From contig NZ_CP108352.1 in NCBI RefSeq assembly GCF_036237275.1, forward strand, positions 4,712,001-4,776,000: DNA of 64,000 bases, in the 5' to 3' direction. Origin of the DNA: Streptomyces sp. NBC_01353 (GTDB lineage Bacteria > Actinomycetota > Actinomycetes > Streptomycetales > Streptomycetaceae). The translations under genes and the position numbers were made by a program. Under the pieces are notes generated by a model. It was not told where the DNA came from, made no database searches, and worked only from the letters and a program-made list of their open reading frames with translations. Shown piece after piece: positions 7,915 to 16,758 of this stretch (positions are counted from its first letter, which is position 1; each line of letters opens with the position of its first letter).

Positions 7915-10242
7915 TCAGGACGCGCGGGCTTCCGCCCGCTCCACGATCATGGTCGGTGGGACCTGGTCGAAGACATCGTCGTAGCGGTGCTGCTCGTCCG
8001 GCCCGGCCAGCAGATACGCCTGGGCCTCGCCCACATGGAAGTACATCCCGTGCAGCGTGAGCGTCCCGTCGGCGAGCCGTCGCGCCACCGCGTCGTACGC
8101 CCGCAGATGCTCCAACTGCTGGACCACATTGGTCAGACACAGCTGCTCGACCGCGTCGGCCGGCAGCCTCCCGGAGATCCGCGCCCAGGCGTGTCTGCGA
8201 CTCGCCATCCGCTCCAGACTGGGCAGTCCGTGCCGCAGCCAGCGCCGCAACGGGGTCGGTGGATCGTCCGGTGTGCTGCCCAGCAGGGCCTGCATCGCCC
8301 CGCAGCCGGAGTGCCCGCAGACGGTGATCGACTGCACCCGCAGGATCTCCACCGCGTACTCGATCGCCGCAGCCACCGAGTCGTCCCCGCTCTCCTCGCC
8401 GGGCAGCGGAACGAGATTGCCCACGTTCCGTACGGTGAAGAGGTCGCCGGGTCCGCTGGAGGTGATCATGCTGGTCACGAGGCGGGAGTCGGCGCAGGTG
8501 AGGAAGAGCTGGGAGGGGCTCTGGCCCTCACGCGCGAGGCGCGCCAGCTCGTCGCGCACCAGCGGCGCCGTGTTGCGCTGGAACTTCCCGATGCCGCTCG
8601 CCAGTTGATGCCCGGTCGCGCGGCGCGTCCTGTCGGTCGGCGGGTGCTGGCCGCAGTGGTGGTTGCGCCAGGGCGTCCAGGGGCGGCAGCAGGCGTGGGA
8701 CTCGGAGGTCGGTTCCGTGATCCGGGCGCCGGAGGGGCCGGTGATCTCCACCGCGCCCCCGTGCCGCACATAGCCCGACTGCCAGTCGTGCAGCGTCTCG
8801 TACGCGGCGTGGTCCATGAAGGATCCGTCCAGTTCGACGACCACACGGCCTCCCGGGGGCAGTTGGTGCAGGGCCCGGCTCAGCCGGGGTACGGCGAGGA
8901 AGGTCAGCTGTCCGCGGACGCGCACCAGGTGGCGGCCGACGTGGTCCTCGCGGGTGATGCGGGTCTTGGCGAGGCGGTGCATCGCGACCGCGACGGCCAC
9001 CGCGATCCCGAGCGCGACGCCCTCCAGGATGCCGATGAGCACGACACCGCTCAGCGTCACCGCGTACACGAGGACCTCGCGGTGCCGGGTGACGCTGCGG
9101 ATGTGGGTGATGCTGACCATCTGGACGCCGACCACCATCACGAGGGCGGCGAGCGCGGGCAGCGGGATCAGGTCGAGGACGGGGACGAGGAAGAGCGCGG
9201 CCAGCACGATCCACAGGCCGTGCAGCATCGTGGCGTGGCGGCTCACGGCGCCCGCGGAGACATTGGCGACGCTGCGCACCGCCACGCCCGCCACCGGCAG
9301 CCCGCCGAGCGCGCCGGAGACGACATTGGCCGCTCCCTGGCCCGCGAGCTCCCGGTCGAGACGGGAGCGGGGCACGCTGAACCCGTGGTCGGCGCGGGCG
9401 GCCACCAGCTTGTCGACGGCGACGGCGGAGAGCAGCGACTGCACGCTGGTGACCAGCGTGATGGTGAGGACGCCGGCCGCGATGCCGAGGACCGGTCCCT
9501 CCGGCAGCCCGGGCAGGGCGTGGCTGCTCCAGGAGGGCAGGTCGACGCGGGGGACGGCGAGCCCGGCGAGCGCGGCCAGAGCCGTCGCCGCGGCCACGGC
9601 GACGAGCGCCCCCGGAAGCCTCCGTACGAACCGGCCGGCGCGCCCGGGCAGCCGGGGCCAGATCAGCAGGACGGCGACCGTCAGCGCGCTGATCAGCAGC
9701 GCGACCGGATGGAGGGCGGCCAACTGGGCGGGCAGTCCGAGGACGTTGTCCACGGCGGAGCTCTGCGGGGTGCCGCCGAGGACGATGTGAAGTTGGGCGA
9801 GCGCGATGGTCACACCGATGCCGGCGAGCATCCCGTGCACGATCGCGGGGGAGACCGCGAGGGCGGAGCGGGCCACTCGCAGGGCGGCGAGGCCGAGTTG
9901 GGCGAGTCCGGCGAGGACGGTGATGGCGCAGGTGGTGCGCCAGCCGTACCGCTGGATCAGCTCGGCGGTGACCACCGTGAGGCCCGCGGCGGGGCCGCTG
10001 ACCTGGAGCGGCGCCCCGCCGATCCGGCCGGCGACGATGCCGCCGACGGCGGCGGCCACGAGGCCGGCCTGGAGCGGGGCTCCGGTGGCGAGTGCGATGC
10101 CGAGGGAGAGCGGCAGCGCGATCAGGAAGACGGAGATCGATGCGGACAGGTCGGCGCCCGCGATACGGAAGCGGCGCCCGCCGGGCGGCGGGCTGTGCGG
10201 CCGGTGGGTGGGCGTACGGCGGATGGGTGTGAACACGGTCAT
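7915..10242 (-). CDS. SulP-family transporter fused to beta-carbonic anhydrase
   Basis: 775 residues in one frame. The first about 430 residues form a multi-pass SulP anion permease (sulfate/bicarbonate type); a STAS-like segment follows (about 440-530). The last about 200 residues are a beta-class carbonic anhydrase with the zinc ligands in CADSR and CGHSGCGAM. It likely couples bicarbonate movement to CO2 hydration at the membrane. ATG at 10242 has GGAGGAG ten bases upstream; longer in-frame extensions are Arg-rich and unlikely. SulP-carbonic anhydrase fusions are known in actinobacteria. Confidence 0.88.
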   Translation of the reverse strand: MTVFTPIRRTPTHRPHSPPPGGRRFRIAGADLSASISVFLIALPLSLGIALATGAPLQAGLVAAAVGGIVAGRIGGAPLQVSGPAAGLTVVTAELIQRYGWRTTCAITVLAGLAQLGLAALRVARSALAVSPAIVHGMLAGIGVTIALAQLHIVLGGTPQSSAVDNVLGLPAQLAALHPVALLISALTVAVLLIWPRLPGRAGRFVRRLPGALVAVAAATALAALAGLAVPRVDLPSWSSHALPGLPEGPVLGIAAGVLTITLVTSVQSLLSAVAVDKLVAARADHGFSVPRSRLDRELAGQGAANVVSGALGGLPVAGVAVRSVANVSAGAVSRHATMLHGLWIVLAALFLVPVLDLIPLPALAALVMVVGVQMVSITHIRSVTRHREVLVYAVTLSGVVLIGILEGVALGIAVAVAVAMHRLAKTRITREDHVGRHLVRVRGQLTFLAVPRLSRALHQLPPGGRVVVELDGSFMDHAAYETLHDWQSGYVRHGGAVEITGPSGARITEPTSESHACCRPWTPWRNHHCGQHPPTDRTRRATGHQLASGIGKFQRNTAPLVRDELARLAREGQSPSQLFLTCADSRLVTSMITSSGPGDLFTVRNVGNLVPLPGEESGDDSVAAAIEYAVEILRVQSITVCGHSGCGAMQALLGSTPDDPPTPLRRWLRHGLPSLERMASRRHAWARISGRLPADAVEQLCLTNVVQQLEHLRAYDAVARRLADGTLTLHGMYFHVGEAQAYLLAGPDEQHRYDDVFDQVPPTMIVERAEARAS

Positions 10243-10545
10243 TGGTTCCCGTCTCCTCCGGGGCGGCGCGGTCGCGGCTCGTGCGGGACGAACGTGGGGT
10301 CGCGGCCGTGGGTCACGGCGTGCAGCGGCGGGATTCCGAGCGCGGATCCTCATCGCAAGTATCAACACTCAGTAAACGGATCGTAATGCAGAGTAAAGAC
10401 TGCGGCACTATTTTCGGGGCAAACGGGGCAATGATTCACCGGTTCCGGTGATAAGTGTTCAGAGTTCAGCTTGTCGTTTCATCTTTCCGGCGGTCGTGGT
10501 GCGACGTTGACGCCGCTCGCATCGAACCCGAGGAGAGGTGGGCGG
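10243..10545. promoter_or_regulatory. Divergent promoter region
   Basis: About 300 bases between the divergent SulP-carbonic anhydrase and lipoprotein genes. The central part (about 10355-10460) is markedly AT-richer than its surroundings. It has an imperfect inverted pair, atcaacact near 10360 and agtgttc near 10454, that could be regulatory. No ORF or RNA was recognised. Confidence 0.4.
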
Positions 10546-11835
10546 ATGACAGCCGCCGGGAGAAGGACCACTGCCCGCACCAGGACGCTCGCCGTCGGCG
10601 CTCTCGCCGCCGCACTGATCACCGGACTCGCCGGTTGCTCGGACTCGGGCAAGCCGACATCGAGTCAGGGCGCGCCGGGCGCGAAGGAGCACCCCGCCGC
10701 GGCCCCGCAGAACGCGGTGCGCTTGATCGGCGACGGCTCCACCGCCTTCACAGGCGCCCAGCCGAACCAGCCGGTCTGGAAGAAGCTGAAGCCGGGCGAA
10801 CAACCCCCGCAGTTCGTGGTCTTCTCCTGGGACGGCGCGGGCGAAGACAGTCAGAAGCTCTTCTCCCACTTCCGCAAGGTGGGCCAGAAGTACGACGCGA
10901 CGATGACGTACTTCCTCAGCGGCGTCTATCTGCTGCCCGAGGAGAAGCGCAGGCTCTACGACCCGCCGCAGCACAACGCCGGCAGCTCGGAGATCGGCTT
11001 CAACGACACCGAGGGCATCCGCGACACGGTCCGTGAGCTGCGCGGCGCCTGGCAGGAGGGCAACGAGGTCGGCACGCACTTCAACGGCCACTTCTGCGGG
11101 CCGGAGAGAGGTGTCGGCAACTGGTCGGTCGAGGACTGGAAGAGCGAGATCCGCCAGGCCAAGTCCTTTGTGAAGAACTGGAAGACGAACGCCGGCCTGA
11201 CCGCCGAGCAGGCGCTCCCCTTCGACTACGACAAGGAGCTGGTCGGCGCCCGCACGCCGTGCCTGGAGGGCCGTGAGAACTTCGTCAAGGCCGCGTCCGA
11301 GCTTGGCTTCCGCTACGACACCAGCGGCGTCAACGACCAGATCTGGCCCGAGAAGGACCACGGCCTGTGGGACCTGTCGATGCACCTGGTCCCGGTGCCC
11401 GGCCGCGCGTTCCAGACGCTCGCCATGGACTACAACTTCATGGTCAACCAGTCGGGCACCAAGACCCAGGGCGACCCGTCCATGCACGAGTACTGGGGCG
11501 ACCAGATGCGTGACGGCCTGGTACAGGCCTTCAACCGCTCGTACCACGGCAACCGGGCGCCGGTGATCATCGGCAACCACTTCGAGTCCTGGAACGGCGG
11601 CACGTACATGCGCGCCATCGAGGAGACCATCGCCACGGTCTGCGTCCAGAAGGACGTGAAGTGCGTGTCCTTCCGCCAGCTCGCGGACTGGCTGGACGCA
11701 CAGGACCCGGCGGTGATCGCGAAGATGCGGACCCTGAAGGTCGGAGAGGCCCCGAAGGGTGGCTGGGAGACCTTCCTGGCCTCCCGGCCCCTGACGTCGT
11801 CCTCACCGGCGCTCAAGCAGGCTGAACGACCCTGA
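10546..11835 (+). CDS. Lipoprotein with polysaccharide-deacetylase-like domain
   Basis: 429 residues. An Arg-rich n-region, a hydrophobic core and the lipobox LAGC (Cys near residue 26) make it a lipoprotein. The mature part starts with a strand FVVFSWDGA, resembling the TFDD motif of NodB deacetylases but with Asp-Gly. It is followed by GNEVGTHFNGHF, a THxxxH-type metal motif, and GARTPC, matching the later Arg/Pro motif. A cell-surface carbohydrate deacetylase-like role is therefore likely; activity is uncertain because the first acidic motif is altered. ATG at 10546 has GAGGAGAGG upstream. Confidence 0.72.
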   Translation: MTAAGRRTTARTRTLAVGALAAALITGLAGCSDSGKPTSSQGAPGAKEHPAAAPQNAVRLIGDGSTAFTGAQPNQPVWKKLKPGEQPPQFVVFSWDGAGEDSQKLFSHFRKVGQKYDATMTYFLSGVYLLPEEKRRLYDPPQHNAGSSEIGFNDTEGIRDTVRELRGAWQEGNEVGTHFNGHFCGPERGVGNWSVEDWKSEIRQAKSFVKNWKTNAGLTAEQALPFDYDKELVGARTPCLEGRENFVKAASELGFRYDTSGVNDQIWPEKDHGLWDLSMHLVPVPGRAFQTLAMDYNFMVNQSGTKTQGDPSMHEYWGDQMRDGLVQAFNRSYHGNRAPVIIGNHFESWNGGTYMRAIEETIATVCVQKDVKCVSFRQLADWLDAQDPAVIAKMRTLKVGEAPKGGWETFLASRPLTSSSPALKQAERP

Positions 11836-11896
11836 CACCCCTTCGGTGGCTGCTGGTACTGCCGGCACTGCTGGTGCTTCAGCTGGGCTGAAGTAC

Positions 11897-11998
11897 TGGC
11901 AGTGCCTCGGCCTCAGCTGAGTTGCGGGACTGGCAGTGCCTCGGCCTCAGCTGGGTTGCGGGACGGGCAGTGCCTCGGCCTCAGCTGGGCTGAGGAAC
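11897..11998. repeat. Three tandem 34-bp repeats
   Basis: Units at 11897-11930, 11931-11964 and 11965-11998 share the core ggcagtgcctcggcctcagc. The last unit contains the stop codon and final codons (PQPS) of the minus-strand ATPase gene. The array therefore looks like local duplication of that gene's 3' end into the convergent intergenic space. Confidence 0.85.
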
Positions 11999-12967
11999 CG
12001 CGTAGCGCTCGTCGAGCACGAACCCGGGGTCGACCTGCGCCGCCAGGTCCGCCCCGGTCTTCGCGTTGCCCCAGCTCTCCGCGTTGCGGAGGTGGAAGTG
12101 GACCATCTGGCGCGTGTAGCGCTCCCAGTCGCGGTGGGCGTACGAGTCGTCCGCCGCGTTCTGGAGGGCCTGGAGCGCCATCCGGTTGTCCGCCTCCAGG
12201 AGTTCGAAGCGGGACGGGCGGCCCTTCTCCATCCCCCGGACCCAGTCCGAGTGGCCGACCGTCACCAGCAGGTCGTCCCCCACCTCGGCGCGCAGGAAGT
12301 CCACGTCGTCCAGGCCCTGCACCTTGTTGCCGACGACCTTGAGCGCGACGCCGAAGTCCCGTGCGTACTCCTTGTACTGGCGGTAGACCGAGACGCCCTT
12401 GCGGGTCGGCTCGGCGACCAGGAACGTCATGTCGAAGCGGGTGAACATCCCGGAGGCGAAGGAGTCCGAGCCGGCCGTCATGTCGACGACGACGTACTCG
12501 TCCTCCCCGTCGACCAGGTGGTTCAGGCACAGTTCCACGGCGCCGACCTTGGAGTGGTAGCACGACACCCCCAGATCCGACTCGGTGAACGGTCCCGTCG
12601 CCATCAGCCGGATGTCGCCGTCGTCGAGCCGCACGGTCCGGGCGCACGCCTCGTACACCGGGTTGTCCTCGCGGACCCGCAGCAGCCGCGAACCCTCTCC
12701 CGGCGGGGTCGTCTTGATCATCGTGTCGGCGGAGGCGATCCGTGGGTTGGAGCCCCGCAGGTACTCCTTGATCAACGGCAGGTGCGCGCCCATCGCGGGC
12801 AGTGTCGCCGCCTCGGTCTCGTCGAGACCCAGCGCGGCCCCGAGATGCTGGTTGATGTCGGCGTCCACTGCGACGACGGGGGCTTCGTTGGCGGCGAGGT
12901 GGCGGATGAAGAGCGAGGACAGCGTGGTCTTCCCGCTGCCGCCCTTCCCTACGAAAGCGATCTTCAT
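11981..12967 (-). CDS. MinD/CooC-type P-loop ATPase
   Basis: 328 residues. It begins with the deviant Walker A motif GKGGSGKTT, has the switch-like VDADIN and VVVDMTAG strands, and ends with an ordinary globular C-terminus. This is the SIMIBI ATPase group that includes CooC, ArsA and MinD-like proteins; the client is not identifiable from sequence. ATG at 12967 follows a weak AGGTG. Its 3' end lies inside the 34-bp tandem repeat array and converges on the lipoprotein gene. Confidence 0.8.
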   Translation of the reverse strand: MKIAFVGKGGSGKTTLSSLFIRHLAANEAPVVAVDADINQHLGAALGLDETEAATLPAMGAHLPLIKEYLRGSNPRIASADTMIKTTPPGEGSRLLRVREDNPVYEACARTVRLDDGDIRLMATGPFTESDLGVSCYHSKVGAVELCLNHLVDGEDEYVVVDMTAGSDSFASGMFTRFDMTFLVAEPTRKGVSVYRQYKEYARDFGVALKVVGNKVQGLDDVDFLRAEVGDDLLVTVGHSDWVRGMEKGRPSRFELLEADNRMALQALQNAADDSYAHRDWERYTRQMVHFHLRNAESWGNAKTGADLAAQVDPGFVLDERYAVPQPS

Positions 12968-13069
12968 GTTCACCTAGCGTAGTGCCACGATCGCGGTGTG
13001 TGGTCAAGGTGCGTGAAGAAGACCACTCCAACGTGGGGCGGTGGCCAGGGGCGCGTAGCCTCCCTACTT

Positions 13070-13897
13070 ATGAGTACGCACGCCTCTGACCCCCTGGCCG
13101 CCCTCGGCTCCCTGCCGGGCGTCGCCGATTCGGTGGACTCCGTACGCAAGGCCGTCGACCGGGTCTACGGGCACCGCGTGATGCGGCGCCGCAGCAACGA
13201 GATCACCTCCGAGGCGGCTCTGCGCGGCGCGCGGGGTTCGGCCGCGCTCTCCGGCGCCGACTGGGCGCTGGAGGAGGTCCGCCGGCGGACCGACTTCGGC
13301 GGGGAGGCCGAGGCGCGGACGGTGGGCGCGGCCCTGCGGCTGGGCGCCGAGGCCGGTCAGCTGCTCTCCATCTGGCGCCAGTCGCCGCTGCGGGTGCTGG
13401 CCCGGCTGCACCTGGTCGCGGTAGGCGACACCGCCGACTTCGGGGACTCCGTCGGCAGGCCCCGGCAGGCCGGCGAGGCGGTCGACGAGCCGCTGATCGA
13501 GGCACCGCTGCCGGACCCGGCCGAGGTCGCGGGCCGGCTCGACGGGCTCTCGGAGCTGATCATCGCCGGAGGTACGGCCCCGGCGCTGGTGACGGCGGCC
13601 GTGGTGCACGGTGAACTGCTCGCGCTGCGGCCGTTCACCTCGTACAACGGGCTGATCGCGCGGGCCGCCGAGCGGATCGTGCTGATCGGCAGCGGGCTGG
13701 ACCCGAAGTCCGTCTGCCCGGCCGAGGTCGGCCACGCCGAGCAGGGGCGTGCCGCGTACGTCGCGGCGTTCGACGGGTACCTGTCCGGGACTCCGGAGGG
13801 CATGGCGGCCTGGATCGCCCACTGCGGGCGGGCCGTGGAGCTGGGTGTCCGGGAGTCGACGGCGGTGTGCGAGGCGCTCCAGCGCGGTGCTGCCTAG
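13070..13897 (+). CDS. Degenerate Fic-like protein
   Basis: 275 residues. The C-terminal half has a Fic-fold-like stretch, HGELLALRPFTSYNGLIAR, aligning with the HPFxxGNGRxxR active loop. The catalytic His is replaced by Arg (RPF) and the NGR arginine by Leu, so AMP transfer is doubtful. The gene sits next to the ATPase and upstream of the Tad locus, an arrangement I recall from streptomycetes, so a role alongside pilus or septation genes is possible but inferred. ATG at 13070 is chosen over an upstream GTG-rich extension with no family character. Confidence 0.6.
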   Translation: MSTHASDPLAALGSLPGVADSVDSVRKAVDRVYGHRVMRRRSNEITSEAALRGARGSAALSGADWALEEVRRRTDFGGEAEARTVGAALRLGAEAGQLLSIWRQSPLRVLARLHLVAVGDTADFGDSVGRPRQAGEAVDEPLIEAPLPDPAEVAGRLDGLSELIIAGGTAPALVTAAVVHGELLALRPFTSYNGLIARAAERIVLIGSGLDPKSVCPAEVGHAEQGRAAYVAAFDGYLSGTPEGMAAWIAHCGRAVELGVRESTAVCEALQRGAA

Positions 13898-14257
13898 GCG
13901 GTGCGACGCCGGGGGGCGTCCCAGGGATCTCTCGGTGATCTTGTGGGCCCTCGGGAATCTTCCCGGAACAGGGTTGCGGCGGTACCAGTCCTGGTACCGC
14001 CGCTGGCACGTCTGCCGAGTTACCAAGCGTCCTCGATATGTGCCCATCAGGCGGGGAACTTTGCCCGTCGCCTGGTGCGGCTGGCCCGTAATCGACGGGT
14101 CGACGTCGCGTGGGTGCTCAGCTTCTGTGCGTGGTCCGTGGGGCCTTCTTGCTCAACAGGTGATCCTCTCGGATGTCCTAGGTCTCGCGGGCCTAATTCC
14201 TTTCTACTCCTGTCGGATCGGATGCGAAAGTCCTGGCTGCACTTCTTTGCTTTCGGA
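13898..14257. other. Intergenic region with a perfect palindrome
   Basis: A convergent 360-base gap. It contains a perfect 13-bp inverted repeat (13976-13988 / 13991-14003, core ggtaccag-tc-ctggtacc) that could terminate the Fic-like gene or bind a dimeric regulator. The part near 14200-14275 is comparatively AT-rich. No gene was recognised. Confidence 0.5.
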
Positions 14258-15124
14258 TCAAATCCGGGCAAAGCGATCGGCAAGGGCGGCCTGCCGTCGA
14301 CGGTTGGCGTACCAGACGAGTCCGGCGGTCGCGGCGGCCGCGCCGACGGCGGCCGCCGCCACGAGCGCGGGGCGCGGCGGCATCCGGAACGCGGGCAGGC
14401 GCTGCTTGAGGCGGACCGGCTTCTCGAAGGCCAGGATCGGCCAGCCCCGGGTGGTGGCCTCGCGGCGGAGCGTCCGGTCGGGGTTCACCGCGTAGGGGTG
14501 GCCCACGGCCTCCAGCATCGGTACGTCGGTCGCAGAGTCGCTGTACGCGTAGCAGCGCGAGAGGTCGTAGCCTTCCGACTCCGCGAGCTCCCGGACCGCC
14601 TCGGCCTTGGTGGGCCCATAGGCGTAGTACTCCACCTCTCCGGTGAAGCAGCCGTCGTCGCCGACGACCATCCGGGTGGCGACGACCCGGTCGGCGCCCA
14701 GCATCTCGCCGATCGGCTCCACCACCTCGGCGCCCGAGGTCGAGACGATCACGACGTCACGGCCGGCGGCGTGGTGCTCCTCGATGAGCGAGGCCGCCTC
14801 GTCGTAGATGATCGGGTCGATCAGCTCGTGCAGGGTCTCGGCGACAAGCTCCTTGACCTGCGAGACGTTCCAGCCTTTGCAGAGCGCGGAAAGATATTCG
14901 CGCATCCGCTCCATCTGATCGTGGTCGGCGCCGCCCACGAGGAAGACGAACTGGATGTAGGCCGTCCGTAGGACGGCGCGGCGGTTGATCAGTCCGCCTT
15001 GGTAGAAGGACTTGCTGAAGGTCAGCGTCGACGACTTCGCAATGACCGTCTTGTCCAGGTCAAAGAAGGCGGCTGTGCGCGGCAACGAGTGGTTTTCCAC
15101 GAGGCGAGCATAGGTGCCCGCCAT
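14258..15124 (-). CDS. HAD-IB family phosphatase with C-terminal membrane segment
   Basis: About 288 residues. The HAD motifs are FFDLDKT (nucleophile Asp), the motif II Ser/Thr in VIVSTSGAE and the acidic motif III SDSATDVPML. The cap resembles the SerB/HAD-IB group. Near the C-terminus a 20-residue Ala/Val-rich helix probably anchors it in the membrane, followed by a basic tail. Related streptomycete proteins next to the ssd/tad genes have been called differentiation-associated, but the substrate is unknown. Start ATG 15124 is tentative because no good ribosome site is visible. Confidence 0.75.
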   Translation of the reverse strand: MAGTYARLVENHSLPRTAAFFDLDKTVIAKSSTLTFSKSFYQGGLINRRAVLRTAYIQFVFLVGGADHDQMERMREYLSALCKGWNVSQVKELVAETLHELIDPIIYDEAASLIEEHHAAGRDVVIVSTSGAEVVEPIGEMLGADRVVATRMVVGDDGCFTGEVEYYAYGPTKAEAVRELAESEGYDLSRCYAYSDSATDVPMLEAVGHPYAVNPDRTLRREATTRGWPILAFEKPVRLKQRLPAFRMPPRPALVAAAAVGAAAATAGLVWYANRRRQAALADRFARI

Positions 15125-15591
15125 TCGGCGTACGCTCGGGCGTGTGGGTTTGCCTGAGAAGGCTCTCGGGTACACCATGGAAGTCACGGATCGTTCGCGA
15201 CCGTGCTAACCCGGTCCGGCTCCTCCCCCCCCGAGTCGGCCGGAGAGACGACCCCCGCTCTCCCCCCCGGCGGGGGTCGTCGCATGTCCGGACGCATTTT
15301 CGCCTGCTGGATCCTCATGTCTCCCCCTCCCGTCGGCCGTGCGGCCGCCGCTGCGTGATGCCCTCGTTTCGTCACTCAGCGTAGTGGACGGGCTGCTCTC
15401 CGGACATCCCTGGTATGGGGCACGGGGATATTCACAACCGGTGAGTTATCCACAGTTTTTGAGCAAGATCCACAAGATTTCCGGGATGGCGCCACGGTGA
15501 TTCCCGCCGCGAACTCCGCGGTTGGAAGGAATCACCGATCTCGGCCGTGCGACCGGCGCGGACGGGATCACACGGACAGGGGGCGTCTGCT
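15125..15591. promoter_or_regulatory. Divergent intergenic region with hairpin and DnaA-box sequence
   Basis: 467 bases between the divergent HAD and Tad-locus genes. It holds a GC hairpin (cgacccccg 15249-15257 / cgggggtcg 15271-15279) and one perfect consensus DnaA box, TTATCCACA at 15446-15454, inside an AT-rich patch just upstream of the Tad operon. No ORF is credible. Confidence 0.5.
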
Positions 15592-16758
15592 GTGGCGGGA
15601 ATGTCGACTTTCAGAACTTCCGGGGGTTCCAGGGCCGCGAGGTCCATCGACTCATCCGGAACGCCGGACGGGGAGAGGGCCGGCGGGGGACACCGGGCCG
15701 GGCCGTTGATCGTGACCGAGGATCTGACGCTGCTCGACGACCTGTTGCGGCTGTGCGCCGCGGCGGGAGCCGAGCCCGAGGTGCACCACACCGTGCCGGA
15801 ACAGCGCGCGAGCTGGGCCGACGCCCCGCTCGTCCTGGTCGGCGACGACGCCGCGGCCCGTTGCCGCGGAGCCGCCCGCAGGCCCGGCGTGGTCCTCGTC
15901 GGCCGGGGCGCCGAGGGCCGCGAGGACCCCGAAGTGTGGCGGCGGGCCGTCGAGATCGGCGCCGACTGTGTGCTGCGGCTGCCGGACGCCGAGAGCTGGC
16001 TCGTCGACCGGATCGCCGACGCGGCCGAGGGCGCCGGGAAGCAGGCGCTGACCGTGGGCGTCATCGGGGGACGCGGCGGCGCCGGTGCCTCGACGCTGGC
16101 CTGCGCCCTCGCGCTGGCCGCCGCAAGGACCGGGCGGCGCACCCTGCTCGTGGACGGCGACCCGCTCGGCGGCGGACTCGACGTCCTGCTCGGCGGAGAG
16201 CGGGCCGAAGGCAGACGATGGCCCGACTTCGCCGCCTCCAAGGGACGAGTGGCGGGCGGCGCCCTGGAGGAGTCGCTGCCCTCGGTGCGCGGACTGCGGG
16301 TGCTCAGCTGGGACCGGGGGGACTCGGTTCTGGTACCGCCGGAGGCGATGCGCTCGGTGCTCGCCGCGGCGCGCAGGCGCGGCGGGATCGTCGTCGTGGA
16401 TCTGCCCCGCCGGGTCGACGCGGCGGTGACCGAGGCGCTGGCGCAGCTGGACCTCGGACTTCTCGTCGTCCCCGGCGAGTTGCGGGCCGTCGCTGCGGCG
16501 CAGCGGGTCGCCACCCACGCGGGCCGGGTGGTGCGCGATCTGCGTGCAGTGGTGCGCGGTCCGTACGCTCCCGGGCTCGACGAGCAGTGGGTCGCGGACG
16601 CGCTGCGGCTGCCGCTCGCCGGAGAACTGCCACACGATCCCGGCCTCCTGGCCGCCTTGGACGGTGGCGCACCGCCGGGCGGCGAGGCGCGGGGACCGCT
16701 CGGCCGTTTCTGTGCGGAGTTCTGGGCGCGTGCCCTGACCCCGGGCGGGGCGTCATGA
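15592..16758 (+). CDS. CpaE/Ssd-like MinD-family protein (septum-site/Tad locus)
   Basis: About 388 residues. An N-terminal receiver-like region is followed by a MinD-type ATPase with a deviant Walker A (GGRGGAGAST, the final Lys replaced by Ala/Ser) and a VDGDPLGGGLD switch. This matches actinobacterial Ssd (Rv3660c-like) and CpaE proteins, which localise Tad machines or septa. It opens a tightly overlapping operon: its stop overlaps the ATG of tadA. GTG 15592 has a GGGGG upstream; ATG 15601 is the alternative start. The altered P-loop suggests weak or no ATP hydrolysis. Confidence 0.78.
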   Translation: MAGMSTFRTSGGSRAARSIDSSGTPDGERAGGGHRAGPLIVTEDLTLLDDLLRLCAAAGAEPEVHHTVPEQRASWADAPLVLVGDDAAARCRGAARRPGVVLVGRGAEGREDPEVWRRAVEIGADCVLRLPDAESWLVDRIADAAEGAGKQALTVGVIGGRGGAGASTLACALALAAARTGRRTLLVDGDPLGGGLDVLLGGERAEGRRWPDFAASKGRVAGGALEESLPSVRGLRVLSWDRGDSVLVPPEAMRSVLAAARRRGGIVVVDLPRRVDAAVTEALAQLDLGLLVVPGELRAVAAAQRVATHAGRVVRDLRAVVRGPYAPGLDEQWVADALRLPLAGELPHDPGLLAALDGGAPPGGEARGPLGRFCAEFWARALTPGGAS

